A stretch of DNA of 64,000 nucleotides. Source: CAZTTH01 sp964615975 (GTDB lineage Bacteria; Verrucomicrobiota; Lentisphaeria; JABSQK01; JAJFLO01). The stretch is from positions 15,568-79,567 of the forward strand of contig CAZTTH010000014.1 in the NCBI GenBank assembly GCA_964615975.1. Direction: 5' to 3'. The notes below the pieces were generated by a model, which was not told where the DNA came from, did no database searches, and saw nothing but the letters and a program-made list of their open reading frames with translations. How positions within the stretch are numbered: position 1 is the stretch's first letter; every line of letters begins with the position of its first letter. A program made the translations under genes and the position numbers. Of the stretch, positions 18,282 to 28,009 are shown in pieces.

Positions 18282-19694
18282 ATGAATCCCAAAATATTTC
18301 GCAAGTCGGCTCTGGAGCGCCTGCAATCGCCAGAGCAGCTTGATCAAACGATTCGCATCACGTCACCATCGGGATGGATTGCCCTGGCCGCGCTTTGGTT
18401 GTTGTTGATTACCGCCATTCTCTGGGGCATTTATGGCAGTATTCCCAGCAAGGTCACTGGCGGCGGGATGTTGATCAAAAGCGGTGGGGTGTACAAGGTA
18501 GTTTCCCAGGCTGCCGGTCAGATTACCGATATCAGTGTCAATGTGGGGGAAATGGTTCGCAAGGGAGATATTGTTGCCAGATTGGCCCAGTGGGATGTCC
18601 TCGAGGAAATTCGCTCGATGAAGGCGCGATTGGCGGAATTAAACACTAAACGTGAACAGATAGCCTCCTTTGGTCAACGAAATGTCGAGATGCAAAAGCA
18701 TCTAATGGAAGAACAGCGTTCGTTGTATGAATCCTCGATTGCATCGGTGCGTGCCAATATCAGATTGCAGGAAGGACTGCTGAAACAACAACTTGGCATT
18801 TACGAAAGCGCAATCAAAAATCTCGAGGGTCAACGACAATGGCAACTGGAAAAGATTACTAATCAGGAACAGTTGTTCGATCAGGGACTGATTGTGAAAC
18901 AGTCCTTGTTGAATACCCGGCAACAGCATGAAGCCACGGTTGAGGAAATCAAAAAACTGCATGCTCAAATCGATCAGGAAAAAGCAGCGCATGAACAGCG
19001 ATTAACGACATCGAATGAAGAAATCACGCAGTTTAACAATCAAATGCAACAACTCGATATCAAACGGCTGGAGCTGGAAAAACAGCAGGATATTGAGTTG
19101 TTGTCGCTCGATCAGCAGATCAACGATTTCGAACGTCGCATTCAGTCGCTGACTGAAAAAATGCAAACCATGTCGAGGATTATCAGTCCTTATACCGGGA
19201 GAATTCTTGAGATCACATTGAATGAAAATGATGTCGTGGCGGCGGGATCGGCGATTATGACCATGGAACTGACTGGCAAGGAAATCAAGGATATTGAGTT
19301 GGTATTGTATGTGCCGTCGGCGGATGGCAAGAAGGTGCGTCCTGGGATGGATGTGCAAATCTCGCCATCGACCATCAAGAAGGAGGAATTCGGATCCTTG
19401 CTTGGCAAAGTCACATCGGTGGGATTGTTTCCGGCAACTCCGGCGGGGATGATGAAGGTATTGGGAAACGAAGCATTGGTTCGAGAAATGATGGCGGCGG
19501 GAACACCGATCGAAGTATATGCGGATTTGATTCCCAGTTCGGCGACGGTGAGCGGTTATAAGTGGACCTCGCCTCGGGGCCCGAATACCCAGTTATACAG
19601 CGGTACCCAATGCGTGGGGGAAGTTGTGGTAAAATCTCAACGCCCCATCAGTCTGGTCATACCGCTTCTGAAAGAAACATTTGGAATTTACTAG
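18282..19694 (+). CDS. HlyD-family periplasmic adaptor, NHLM type
   Basis: Membrane fusion protein (470 residues) linking the inner-membrane ABC transporter to the TolC channel. The opening LERLQSPEQLDQTIRITSP followed by one membrane helix (WIALAALWLLLITAILWGIYG) is the hallmark of the NHLM bacteriocin-system secretion protein family. Then a biotinyl-lipoyl half (VVSQAAGQITDISVNVGEMVRKGD), a long coiled coil (about residues 110-300), the second lipoyl half (SPYTGRILEITLNENDVV) and a beta-barrel end. I chose ATG 18282: GGAGG at 18268-18272 is 9 bases away; TTG 18273 and ATG 18276 are too close. A palindromic repeat separates it from the transporter gene. Confidence 0.92.
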   Translation: MNPKIFRKSALERLQSPEQLDQTIRITSPSGWIALAALWLLLITAILWGIYGSIPSKVTGGGMLIKSGGVYKVVSQAAGQITDISVNVGEMVRKGDIVARLAQWDVLEEIRSMKARLAELNTKREQIASFGQRNVEMQKHLMEEQRSLYESSIASVRANIRLQEGLLKQQLGIYESAIKNLEGQRQWQLEKITNQEQLFDQGLIVKQSLLNTRQQHEATVEEIKKLHAQIDQEKAAHEQRLTTSNEEITQFNNQMQQLDIKRLELEKQQDIELLSLDQQINDFERRIQSLTEKMQTMSRIISPYTGRILEITLNENDVVAAGSAIMTMELTGKEIKDIELVLYVPSADGKKVRPGMDVQISPSTIKKEEFGSLLGKVTSVGLFPATPAGMMKVLGNEALVREMMAAGTPIEVYADLIPSSATVSGYKWTSPRGPNTQLYSGTQCVGEVVVKSQRPISLVIPLLKETFGIY

Positions 19695-19727
19695 TGAAGC
19701 TTCGCCTCAAATCGACCGGTAAATACT

Positions 19728-19815
19728 CGTTGTCGTCCCTCGTCCTCGATGATTTTCAGTTGTTTTCGAGGACGACGACGAGGACGATAATGGGGAATTT
19801 CGAGGACGACGATTA
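19728..19815. repeat. palindromic GAGGACGACGA repeat, copy 1
   Basis: Inverted repeat with arms at 19728-19749 and 19766-19787 (10 bp perfect next to the loop, imperfect beyond), plus a third partial arm at 19797-19815. It lies in the 130 bases between the HlyD and PCAT genes, i.e. inside the operon, so it would be transcribed and could fold in the mRNA. Confidence 0.8.
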
Positions 19816-19824
19816 TCAAGTATC

Positions 19825-22005
19825 ATGATCAAATCAAAAACACAACATAAAACTCTCAATTCGCGGATTGCTTCGTGTCCGACGATTTTGCAGATGGAAG
19901 CCGTTGAATGCGGCGCCGCGTCACTGGCCATGATACTAGCCCATCATGGCGCTTGGATTCCCCTTGAAGAATTGCGGATTACCTGTGGTGTTTCCCGGGA
20001 TGGCAGCAAGGCCAGCAATGTGGTTAGTGCCGCACGCCGTTATGGCATGACTGCCAAAGGCTACAAGAAGGGCATCGAACAATTGCAGGATTTACCCTTT
20101 CCGGCAATTCTCTTTTGGAATTTCAATCATTACCTGGTTCTGGAAGGATTCAAGAATGGTAAGGCTTGTTTGCGCGATCCCGCGCGCGGACGTCGCATTG
20201 TCGATTTCGCTGAATTCGATGAGTCGTTCACCGGTGTTGTCCTGGTCTTCGAGAAGGGGGAAAACTTCAAAAAATGTGGTCGTTCACCAAGTGTAATTAA
20301 ATCCCTAGGCTCTCGCATCAAAGGATCGGAGATGGCGCTGACCTTTGTTGTTCTTGCTGGTCTGGGGCTGGTTGTTCCCGGTTTGGTGATACCGGTTTTC
20401 GCCAAAATTTTTGTCGATAATATCCTGGTTTCCCACATGCAGGATTGGTTCAAGCCGCTATTGCTGGGGATGGCGATTACCGCGTCGTTGCGAGGAGCGT
20501 TAGTCTGGCTGCAGGAGTACTATCTTCTTCGCTACGAAACCCGGCTGGCGCTCAGTTCGTCGGGAAAATTTCTCTGGCATATCCTGCGCTTGCCAATGGA
20601 ATTTTTTACCCAGCGACAGGCCGCGGAGATTGGTTCGCGGGTTGCCATCAACGACCGGATTGCGGCGCTGCTTTCGGGAGAATTGGCGACGACCTTTATC
20701 AATTGTTTTTTAATCGTCTTCTATGCCTTGATCATGATTCATTACGATGTGGCGCTTACTCTGGTGGGAGTAGCGACCGCAGTGATTAATATCGGGGTTT
20801 TGATTTACGTTAATCGTCAGCGTATCGATCAAAACATGAAGTTGCAAAAGGACAGTGGTAAATTTATCGGCGTTACGATCGGCGGACTGCGAACCATCGA
20901 GACGTTGAAGGCGACCGGCAGTGAATCCGATTTTTTTGCCACCTGGTCGGGATATCAAGCCAATCTCTTGAATTCCAGGCGCGAACTCGAAGTATCGATG
21001 AACCTGATTGGTTCGGTTCCGGTGTTTTTAACTGGTCTCAATACCGTTGCCATTCTGACATTTGGCGCCATGCGGGTGATGGATGGTCATTTAACGATCG
21101 GGATGCTGGTGGCGTTTCAAAGCCTGATGGCTGGTTTTATCACTCCGGTGAACGAAATGGTAAAACTTGGCGGTACCATTCAGGATATTAAAGCCGGGAT
21201 GACCCGTGTCGACGATGTCCTGGATTATCGTACCGATCCTGTCGTGGAAACCATCGACAGCAACAGTGAAGTCGTTACCCCGAGGCTATCGGGACGGATT
21301 GAAATCAAAAACCTGACCTTCGGTTACAGTCGACTCGAACCCCCATTGGTTTCCGGATTCGATCTGCGTCTGGTCCCGGGTTCGCGGGTGGCGTTGGTAG
21401 GATTTTCCGGCAGCGGCAAATCGACCATTGCCAAACTGGTTGCCGGACTGTATCAACCCTGGGAGGGAGAAATACTTTTCGATGGCTGTTCACGTACCAA
21501 CATGGCCCGTTCGGCAATCTCGGCTTCCATGGCCGTGGTCGATCAGGATATTTTTATGATTGAAGGCACGATCAGGGAAAATCTAACATTATGGGATTCG
21601 ACGATCGCGGAGTCCGATATTGTTCAGGCAGCCAAGGACGCCTGTATTCATGATGATATTGCGGCTCGTCCCGGTGGTTACGATCATATCCTTCGTGAAG
21701 GTGGCGGTAATTTCAGCGGCGGACAATTGCAACGTCTCGAAATCGCCCGGGCATTGACCATCAATCCAACCATTCTGATTCTTGACGAAGCGACCAGCGC
21801 CCTCGACCCGATTACCGAGAGCCGGGTAGACGAAAGCATTCGACGACGTGGGTGCACCTGTCTGATTGTTGCCCATCGCTTGAGCACAATTCGGGATTGC
21901 GATGAGATTATCATGCTCGACCGCGGCAAGGTCATACAACGCGGCGCCCACGACGAATTGATAGGAAGTGATGGTCCATATAAACAACTCATCGAGGTTG
22001 AGTAG
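19825..22005 (+). CDS. NHLM-type peptidase-containing ABC transporter (PCAT)
   Basis: 726-residue exporter that removes the leader of its peptide substrate at a double-Gly site and pumps the rest across the inner membrane. N-terminal C39 peptidase: Q23, C29 (AVECGAAS), H102 and D118. Membrane domain of six helices at about 165-450. ATPase: Walker A GFSGSGKST (526-534), signature FSGGQ (630-634), Walker B with DEATSALD (654-661), H-loop H684. All catalytic residues are intact. It matches the NHLM bacteriocin peptidase/ATP-binding transporter family. The next gene is its usual ABC partner. The likely substrate type is an NHLP-leader peptide such as the one at 35.6 kb. Confidence 0.94.
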   Translation: MIKSKTQHKTLNSRIASCPTILQMEAVECGAASLAMILAHHGAWIPLEELRITCGVSRDGSKASNVVSAARRYGMTAKGYKKGIEQLQDLPFPAILFWNFNHYLVLEGFKNGKACLRDPARGRRIVDFAEFDESFTGVVLVFEKGENFKKCGRSPSVIKSLGSRIKGSEMALTFVVLAGLGLVVPGLVIPVFAKIFVDNILVSHMQDWFKPLLLGMAITASLRGALVWLQEYYLLRYETRLALSSSGKFLWHILRLPMEFFTQRQAAEIGSRVAINDRIAALLSGELATTFINCFLIVFYALIMIHYDVALTLVGVATAVINIGVLIYVNRQRIDQNMKLQKDSGKFIGVTIGGLRTIETLKATGSESDFFATWSGYQANLLNSRRELEVSMNLIGSVPVFLTGLNTVAILTFGAMRVMDGHLTIGMLVAFQSLMAGFITPVNEMVKLGGTIQDIKAGMTRVDDVLDYRTDPVVETIDSNSEVVTPRLSGRIEIKNLTFGYSRLEPPLVSGFDLRLVPGSRVALVGFSGSGKSTIAKLVAGLYQPWEGEILFDGCSRTNMARSAISASMAVVDQDIFMIEGTIRENLTLWDSTIAESDIVQAAKDACIHDDIAARPGGYDHILREGGGNFSGGQLQRLEIARALTINPTILILDEATSALDPITESRVDESIRRRGCTCLIVAHRLSTIRDCDEIIMLDRGKVIQRGAHDELIGSDGPYKQLIEVE

Positions 22006-22056
22006 GTTGTGAGGATAAAGAGTTGGATTTAAATCAGAATTGATTTTGACGGTTTT

Positions 22057-22138
22057 TTCGTCCTCGTCCTCGTCCTCATCCTCGAGCGCCTCCGTGTTAT
22101 GATTTCGAGGACGAAAACGAGGACGAGGAGGAGGACGA
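22057..22138. repeat. palindromic GAGGACGACGA repeat, copy 2
   Basis: Arms at 22057-22086 (TTCGTCCTCGTCCTCG...) and 22103-22138 (...CGAGGACGAGGAGGAGGACGA) around a 16-base loop. Located between the PCAT and second ABC genes, again within the operon. The left arm holds four tandem CCTC units, so slippage may vary its length. Confidence 0.8.
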
Positions 22139-22185
22139 TTGGTAAGGATAGGTAATGTGAAAGATAAATTCTAAAATCTCGGATC

Positions 22186-25110
22186 ATGATTACATCTGAA
22201 CTAAATGAAATTCTCAAACCCTTGGGGAACGAGATTCGGCTGGGCGGCAATCAACCCATATCGCTTGCCGATGGGCAACACATATGGTTGGTCCAGGCAG
22301 GCAAGGTCGATGTGTTTTATGTGACCACCTGTGAGGGAGAAACTATTGGGGCGCGTCAGCATATATTCAGAGCTTTGCCTGGGGACATACTCATTGGAAT
22401 GGAGTTTAATTCCGAAATAAATGGGATCGGCCTGATTGCCGCCGGAGTTCCGGGAACTCAACTGTTGTCAATCAAGAAAAATGATTTCCAGGCAGTGTGT
22501 CGAGACCGGAATTATGGCCAGGAATTTGCGGATTTGATTGAACAATGGATTGTAAACATCTCGAATGGGCTGATTGTCGATCGACCTCGGACCATTGATT
22601 GTCCAATTTCCATCGGTGGTTCTGTCGCCGTCAAGGCCGGTCGAACCGTGGGGGCGGAATCCGGCGTCGTCTGGATTGCTCAACCAGCCGGAATCACGCA
22701 CATTCTCGCGAACGAATCACTCCCGTCGTTAACCGATAAATCCTGTTTTCCCTTGACTGAACTGCTTTGGGTTAAAGCCATAAACGATTTGGCGGTGAAT
22801 GGAATCCCGACCAGTGAACACATCAAAACCGCTGGATTTTGGACTGATCTGGAACAATTTCATCGCGTTTCACTTGCTGTTATTCTGGATAAAATCAAAT
22901 CGACCACTGAGCTTGACAACCGACGTGCTGGTGAACGCAAGCAGCAGAATCAACAGGTTTTCCATGCCGCTCTGACACGGTTTTCACAGTTGCTGGAAAA
23001 AACGAAGTCGCCCATCGTTTCGGATAGGAGCGATCCCTTGTTTTCCGCCTGTCAAATCATCGGGCACAGACAGGGAATTGTATTCCGGCGGCCTGCGGAA
23101 AAACTGCAAATATCATTATCGAATGAACCATTGAAAGCGATTGTGAATGCTTCGCGCGTACGTACTCGGAATGTGTTGTTGCGGGATCAATGGTGGAATC
23201 AGGATCACGGCCCGTTACTGACATACTTTCAAGAAGATAAACGTCCAGCGGCCTTGCTGCCTCTGCCACGTCGCGGTTACGAATTGCATGATGTCGTAAA
23301 TGACAGGATTCTCCGGGTGGATTCAACAATCGCCGCATCTCTTGAACCGATCGGCCAGGTGATTTACCGTTCATTCCCGGAACGAGCATTAACCATCAGG
23401 GATATCATATCCTTTGCTACTTGGGGCTGCCGGCGCGACCTGGGGTTAATTGCTATCGTGGGAATCATGTCGGCGCTTCTCGGTATTGTTATCCCGATGG
23501 CCACGGGAAAGATTTTCGACACCATTATTCCCAGCTCGGATCGATTCATGCTGCTGCAAATGACGATCGCATTGGTAGTATGCACCGTGGCGTCGTGGTT
23601 ATTCACGATCACCAGTGGATTGACTACCATCCGACTTTCGGCAAAAAGCGAAATGGAAACGCAGTCGGCAATCTGGGATCGCCTGCTCAATTTGCCGATA
23701 CCATTTTTTCGCCAGTATACCTCCGGGGATTTAAGTGAAAGAGCGATGGGAATCGAGCAAATTCGCAAGGTTTTGTCCGGCACGACAATGTCCACCATGT
23801 TCGCCGGTATGTTTTCCTTCGGCAATTATTTGCTCCTCTATTATTACAGTGTCGACCTGGCGATGAAGGCAACCGGTTTGGTGATCATTGCCCTGTTGGT
23901 GTCGACTATGATAACAGTGTTACAAATTGCCGAACAACGAAAATTGATGAAAATCGAGGGGAAACTTACCGGAGTTGTCTTTCAATTAATAGGAGGAATC
24001 AGCAAATTTCGTATTGCCGGAGGCGAGACAAGAGCGTTTGCCTATTGGTCCAAATTATTTGCCGACAAGAAGAAAATCGCCTATCGGAATGTCGAATTAC
24101 GCAATCATTTCAATGTCTTCAATTCGATCTATCCCGTGATTGCTTCCATGTGTATTTTTTACCTGGTTGTGAAATCGTTGGAAAAAGCCCCTGGTGCTGG
24201 TGAAACGCCGATGTCGATCGGCGATTTCCTGGCGTTCAACACTGCCTTCGCGACCTTTCTCACCGGCGTGCTAACGGTCGTCAATTCCCTGCTTGGCGCC
24301 GCCAACGTTATTCCCTTGTACGAACGCGCGAAACCGATTCTCGAAACCGTGCCGGAAATCGATGAGGGCAAGGCCGATCCCGGAGCCTTGACCGGACGGG
24401 TTGAAATCAATCATATCATGTTTCGTTATGAACGGGACGGTCCGGCGATTCTCAACGATGTTTCCTTCCAAATCCTTCCCGGTGAATTCGTGGCGATTGT
24501 CGGGGCCTCCGGCTCGGGCAAATCGACGATGTTGCGACTGTTGTTGGGATTTGAAATGCCTGAATCCGGAGCGATTTTTTATGATGGCCAGGAGTTGGAC
24601 AGCATCGACATTCGATCGGTCCGTCAACAAATTGGGGTCGTCTTGCAAAACGGACGTATATTACCCGGCAATATATTCAAAAATATCGTCGGATCATCTC
24701 CGTTGACCATCGAGGATGCCTGGGCTGCTGCCGAAATGGTGGGATTTGCCAATGATGTACGCGCCATGCCGATGGGAATGCACACGATGATCACTGAAGG
24801 TGGAAGCACTCTTTCCGGCGGACAACGGCAGCGTTTAATGATTGCCCGGGCGTTGGTCAAACGTCCCAGACTTCTTTATTTTGATGAAGCCACCAGCGCG
24901 CTGGATAACCAGACGCAACAGATCGTAAGTAAAAGTATTGAAAAGCTCAATGTGTCGAGATTGGTGATCGCCCATCGTTTAAGTACGATCATCAATGCCG
25001 ATAAAATCATTGTTCTCGACCATGGGACAATCAAGGAAGTTGGTAACTATCGAGCATTGATGAATAACAACGGCGCCTTCGCGGAACTGGCAAGACGCCA
25101 GATTGCATAA
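22186..25110 (+). CDS. NHLM-type ABC transporter, second ATP-binding protein
   Basis: 974-residue partner of the PCAT in NHLM systems. The N-terminal 400 residues are a family-specific cytoplasmic region: a first part (about 20-135) resembles a cyclic-nucleotide-binding-like fold (GQHIWLVQAGKVDVFYV) and the second part has LLRDQWWNQDHGPLLTYF and RRGYELHD. Six membrane helices follow (about 415-715), then an ATPase with Walker A GASGSGKST, signature LSGGQRQRLMIARAL, Walker B plus DEATSALD, and H-loop AHRLSTI. It has no peptidase domain. Its last gene-order neighbour is AbrB-like. A homologous region occurs in the second half of the fused transporter at 30-35 kb. Confidence 0.93.
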   Translation: MITSELNEILKPLGNEIRLGGNQPISLADGQHIWLVQAGKVDVFYVTTCEGETIGARQHIFRALPGDILIGMEFNSEINGIGLIAAGVPGTQLLSIKKNDFQAVCRDRNYGQEFADLIEQWIVNISNGLIVDRPRTIDCPISIGGSVAVKAGRTVGAESGVVWIAQPAGITHILANESLPSLTDKSCFPLTELLWVKAINDLAVNGIPTSEHIKTAGFWTDLEQFHRVSLAVILDKIKSTTELDNRRAGERKQQNQQVFHAALTRFSQLLEKTKSPIVSDRSDPLFSACQIIGHRQGIVFRRPAEKLQISLSNEPLKAIVNASRVRTRNVLLRDQWWNQDHGPLLTYFQEDKRPAALLPLPRRGYELHDVVNDRILRVDSTIAASLEPIGQVIYRSFPERALTIRDIISFATWGCRRDLGLIAIVGIMSALLGIVIPMATGKIFDTIIPSSDRFMLLQMTIALVVCTVASWLFTITSGLTTIRLSAKSEMETQSAIWDRLLNLPIPFFRQYTSGDLSERAMGIEQIRKVLSGTTMSTMFAGMFSFGNYLLLYYYSVDLAMKATGLVIIALLVSTMITVLQIAEQRKLMKIEGKLTGVVFQLIGGISKFRIAGGETRAFAYWSKLFADKKKIAYRNVELRNHFNVFNSIYPVIASMCIFYLVVKSLEKAPGAGETPMSIGDFLAFNTAFATFLTGVLTVVNSLLGAANVIPLYERAKPILETVPEIDEGKADPGALTGRVEINHIMFRYERDGPAILNDVSFQILPGEFVAIVGASGSGKSTMLRLLLGFEMPESGAIFYDGQELDSIDIRSVRQQIGVVLQNGRILPGNIFKNIVGSSPLTIEDAWAAAEMVGFANDVRAMPMGMHTMITEGGSTLSGGQRQRLMIARALVKRPRLLYFDEATSALDNQTQQIVSKSIEKLNVSRLVIAHRLSTIINADKIIVLDHGTIKEVGNYRALMNNNGAFAELARRQIA

Positions 25111-25218
25111 CATGGAGAGGGTGCAATCCGACTTAGCAAAATTGATGAATGGCCAAATTAATAACATGATTTTATATTCGATCCGATCACTGGTATAAAA
25201 TTCTTATAAGGAAATTTC

Positions 25219-25434
25219 ATGTTACGTTCAACATTATCAGATTCAGGTCAAACCACCATACCTGCTCCAATACGCAAAGCGTTGAATTTAAAGCCACGTC
25301 AAAAGTTAGTGTACGAGATTCGCAATGATGGTTTCTTTATAAAACCTGAAAATGAAACGCTTATGGATCTCTATGGTTCCTTTATTTCCTATTTCCCAAC
25401 GATTAATCGCTGGTCTACTATCGAACATCCCTGA
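25219..25434 (+). pseudogene. AbrB/MazE-type DNA-binding protein, 3' end apparently replaced by a repeat
   Basis: 71 residues. Residues 1-50 are a complete swapped-hairpin AbrB domain (SDSGQTTIPAPIRKALNLKP, YEIRNDGFFIKPE) as in MazE/AbrB-type antitoxins and regulators. Good ribosome site (AAGGAAATTTC) before ATG. Relatives usually continue for 20-40 charged residues after the LMDLYGS motif. Here the last ~17 codons run into a palindromic intergenic repeat (from about 25426), giving an unrelated FPTINRWSTIEHP-type tail. The DNA-binding part may still work, and dimerisation does not need the tail. No toxin (PIN or MazF) gene follows. Truncated gene or short functional regulator: uncertain. Confidence 0.7.
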
Positions 25435-25540
25435 CGGGATGAAAAAAATCCCAATAGGGATAAAATGACGGTAGCCCGCCGATTCATCGGCGGGTGAAGT
25501 TGAATCACGAAGTAATTGTCACGTAGTGACATCCGAACAA
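25426..25540. repeat. mosaic of short GC-capped palindromes, copy 1
   Basis: Contains CATCCCtgacGGGATG, TCCCaataGGGA, a perfect 9-bp stem CCCGCCGATtcATCGGCGGG (25475-25494) and GTCACgtaGTGAC (25518-25530). The same modules recur at 44.4 and 47.2 kb, with related ones at 35.0 kb. Confidence 0.75.
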
Positions 25541-25654
25541 TAACCACTCAATAAAGAATTGTGAAATGGCGCGAATTTTGAATTCTATTGATTATCCGAA
25601 TTTCATTTAGTACCTGGATATAAGAGAATCGTCAAGCTGATCGGCAAAATCAAA

Positions 25655-26800
25655 ATGAATGTTACCATTAAAACAGCTATCCTTTTTCTATTTACAATTG
25701 TCCTGCTTTCCTGTGCGCGTCATGATCCGGCATTGGAACGAGAACGATTGGCACGTAAAAAATCACAGGACGGGATCAAGGTCGCCGTCGTCTGGCCGGA
25801 GTTCGAGGCGAATAACGATGGGTTCAAACCGGCGATTGAAATGGCGTTGGAGGAAATTAATCAAAAAACTGTCTTGGGACGCCAATTGAATCTGCTGTGG
25901 AAGGATGACCAGTCATCGATAAACAAGGGACGCATCATTGCTCAGGAGCTTGCCGAAAATCCGGAAATCGTCGCCGTGATCGGTCATAAAAATTCCTATA
26001 TATCGATTCCGGCATCGGCAATTTATGAATTCAGCGGATTGCTGATGATTTCACCGACCTCCACCAGCCCGAAACTCACCGAACAAGGATTCAAAAACAT
26101 CTTTCGCATCATTCCCAACGATGAAGCAACCGGACGAATAATCGCCGATTATGCGAATCGGCAGGGATATAAAAGATTGGTTATATTTTATGTTAAAAAT
26201 CGTTATGGTCTCGATCTTGCCAATGCCTTTGAGAAACGGATCAATGAACTCAATCTCGTCATTGTCGATCGCAATTCCTATCGTGAAGCCAATGAAGCGC
26301 ATTTTCAGAATATTATCGATATCTGGAAGGATCTCGGATTCGATGCCATCTTCATTGCTGGTTCCATGCCTGCTGCCGGCGCCTTCATTCAGCAAACCCG
26401 GACGAATGGTATCGCTGTCCCCATTCTTGGCGGCGACGGCCTCGACTATGACGAATTATGTCATCTAGGAGCGGCGAGCGAAGGAGTTACCGTGGCCTCC
26501 AGTTTCGATCCTCGCGATCCCCGACCGATAGTGCAGGAATTCACCGCCGCGTTTCGCGAGAAATATGGCGCCATGCCGGATGCCAAGGCGGCTTTGGGCT
26601 ACGACACCCTGAAACTGCTGGCCCAGGCCATTGAAACAGCGGGATCACCTTCCCCGCGGGCGGTAGCGGAAACCTTGCATCAAATGTCAGGCTGGAATGG
26701 TGTAACCGGTATTCACACATTCGATGGAAACGGGGATGTTGTCGACAAACGAATCGTCATTAAGCAGGTTCGTAACGGCAGGTTTGAGTTGATTGAATAA
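25655..26800 (+). CDS. LivJ-like (type I) substrate-binding lipoprotein
   Basis: 381-residue periplasmic binding lipoprotein of the branched-chain amino-acid/amide-binding family. Lipobox LLSC (Cys about 20), then two lobes with the typical VAVIGHKNSYISIPASAIYEF, MISPTSTSPKLTEQGFKNIFRI and DAKAALGYDTLKLLAQAIE. No livHMGF permease or ATPase genes are nearby, so it may act as a sensor or scavenging protein rather than a transporter part. Its domain is homologous to the binding half of the channel fusion at 47.4-49.6 kb (compare GHKNSYISIPAS with GHYFSSTSMAAG). It follows the NHLM operon on the same strand but is separated by repeats. Confidence 0.88.
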   Translation: MNVTIKTAILFLFTIVLLSCARHDPALERERLARKKSQDGIKVAVVWPEFEANNDGFKPAIEMALEEINQKTVLGRQLNLLWKDDQSSINKGRIIAQELAENPEIVAVIGHKNSYISIPASAIYEFSGLLMISPTSTSPKLTEQGFKNIFRIIPNDEATGRIIADYANRQGYKRLVIFYVKNRYGLDLANAFEKRINELNLVIVDRNSYREANEAHFQNIIDIWKDLGFDAIFIAGSMPAAGAFIQQTRTNGIAVPILGGDGLDYDELCHLGAASEGVTVASSFDPRDPRPIVQEFTAAFREKYGAMPDAKAALGYDTLKLLAQAIETAGSPSPRAVAETLHQMSGWNGVTGIHTFDGNGDVVDKRIVIKQVRNGRFELIE

Positions 26801-26923
26801 AACGATTAATCAATAAAAATCCGGTTGTCCTGACATGGCTATTTTGAACTTGTAATGGAAATTTCACTAGTTCAATTGTTAACAAAACATACCCCCTGCT
26901 TCATTCTTCATGGAGTTTTTATC

Positions 26924-27004
26924 CTTCTCGTCGTTGTCCCCCGGTCATCGTGCGCGATGATTTCTTCTTGATTTTCGAGGACGATGACAAGGGACGATTA
27001 CGAG
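26924..27004. repeat. palindromic GAGGACGACGA repeat, copy 3
   Basis: Imperfect arms 26924-26950 and 26973-27004, with extra CGATGACGACGAG just after (27014-27027). Lies between the convergent binding-protein and GNAT genes, so here it could act as a bidirectional terminator. Confidence 0.65.
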
Positions 27005-27049
27005 TGGGAGTGAACGATGACGACGAGATGTGGATGAGGTTATCCGTCT

Positions 27050-28009
27050 TCAGTCCAACATCTTTTCACAAAGGAATCGTTTGTCCATCCAAATCGTGTA
27101 AGGTTTCATCCGCTTTTCCATAAGCCGCTGCATATCCGGACGTTCGATCGAAGTTTCATATACCGGGATGGTATCGGGACCAAGCAGCCGGGCTTGACGC
27201 TGGCAGACATCAACCATGCCGGCAATCAACCAGCCCCGGCGTTGATATTCAGGAAGCACATACCCGTGCGAATAATAAACATGCCCGGTCATGGCGCCTT
27301 CCGATCCCAATATCCAACCCACAATGCCGTCTCGATTTCGCAAGGCGATGGAGACTTCGTGTATCAGCGGTAATTCACCGGTATTCAATGGGTGAAAAAT
27401 GCGATCCGTCTCCGGTATTTCGGATTCGATAAGATAGTTAATGGTTTGACGATCCGCGTCCGTGAGTTCGTTCCAGGCGGTCGAGGCGAAACCGCCAAGC
27501 CGGATTCTTGCCAAAAATCTGGCCCAATCATCTGCTGCCTGTGCGGCCCAATCCGCACGGCCGGCGAGACGGAAATCTTTGACTCGCGGTGTGCTCCACT
27601 CTGCTTTTTGCATCAGTGCTTCATAAGGTTCAAGCATCGGCATTTGACTGGAATGGAATGCAATCAATTTCCTGGTTCCATTCGCTTTTGCGATCTTCTC
27701 TGATTCTTTGAGCAATTCCAATGCAAGACCATGCCGTCGAATCTCGCGGCTTACAAATACCGAAAACAATCGTCGCTCCTTTTCCCCATATGGGCGTGAC
27801 AACAGGATCAACCCAACGGGCTTAGCGTTAATTGACGCCCCAATGGCCAGTTGTAGTTCGTGAGCATCGTTTTGATCATTGTCGGTCTCTGTGAGTAACT
27901 TCCGGAAGCGAGGATATGTCAGACTGGCGAATTCCGGGGCCGGCAATTCCAACCGTCTTATCGTTACTTGAGATAATAAATCTTGTTTCAAATTGTTGTC
28001 CTGAATCAT
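27050..28009 (-). CDS. double GNAT-fold acetyltransferase-like protein
   Basis: 319 residues made of two GNAT-like halves. The first (about 55-115) has VSREIRRHGLALELLKESEKIAKANG, matching the acetyl-CoA-binding helix region; the second (about 215-300) has GWILGSEGAMTGHVYYSHGYVLPEYQRRGWLIAGM, with the R/Q-x-x-G-x-G/A loop as QRRGWL. Substrate unknown. Double-GNAT proteins include antibiotic- and peptide-modifying enzymes. Its place inside the NHLM island makes peptide N-acetylation or self-protection possible, but nothing in the sequence proves it. ATG start; no clear ribosome site. Confidence 0.75.
   Translation of the reverse strand: MIQDNNLKQDLLSQVTIRRLELPAPEFASLTYPRFRKLLTETDNDQNDAHELQLAIGASINAKPVGLILLSRPYGEKERRLFSVFVSREIRRHGLALELLKESEKIAKANGTRKLIAFHSSQMPMLEPYEALMQKAEWSTPRVKDFRLAGRADWAAQAADDWARFLARIRLGGFASTAWNELTDADRQTINYLIESEIPETDRIFHPLNTGELPLIHEVSIALRNRDGIVGWILGSEGAMTGHVYYSHGYVLPEYQRRGWLIAGMVDVCQRQARLLGPDTIPVYETSIERPDMQRLMEKRMKPYTIWMDKRFLCEKMLD

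Noticed and set aside
20445..20789. 114-codon frame inside the PCAT gene
   Set aside because: Out-of-frame shadow of conserved membrane-domain coding sequence.
22029..22250. 73-codon minus-strand frame
   Set aside because: Made almost entirely from palindrome copy 2; its Arg/Thr-rich product reflects the GACGAGGACG repeat.
25426..25540. Possible CRISPR array
   Set aside because: The palindromes are not regularly spaced direct repeats with unique spacers, and no cas gene is in the window.
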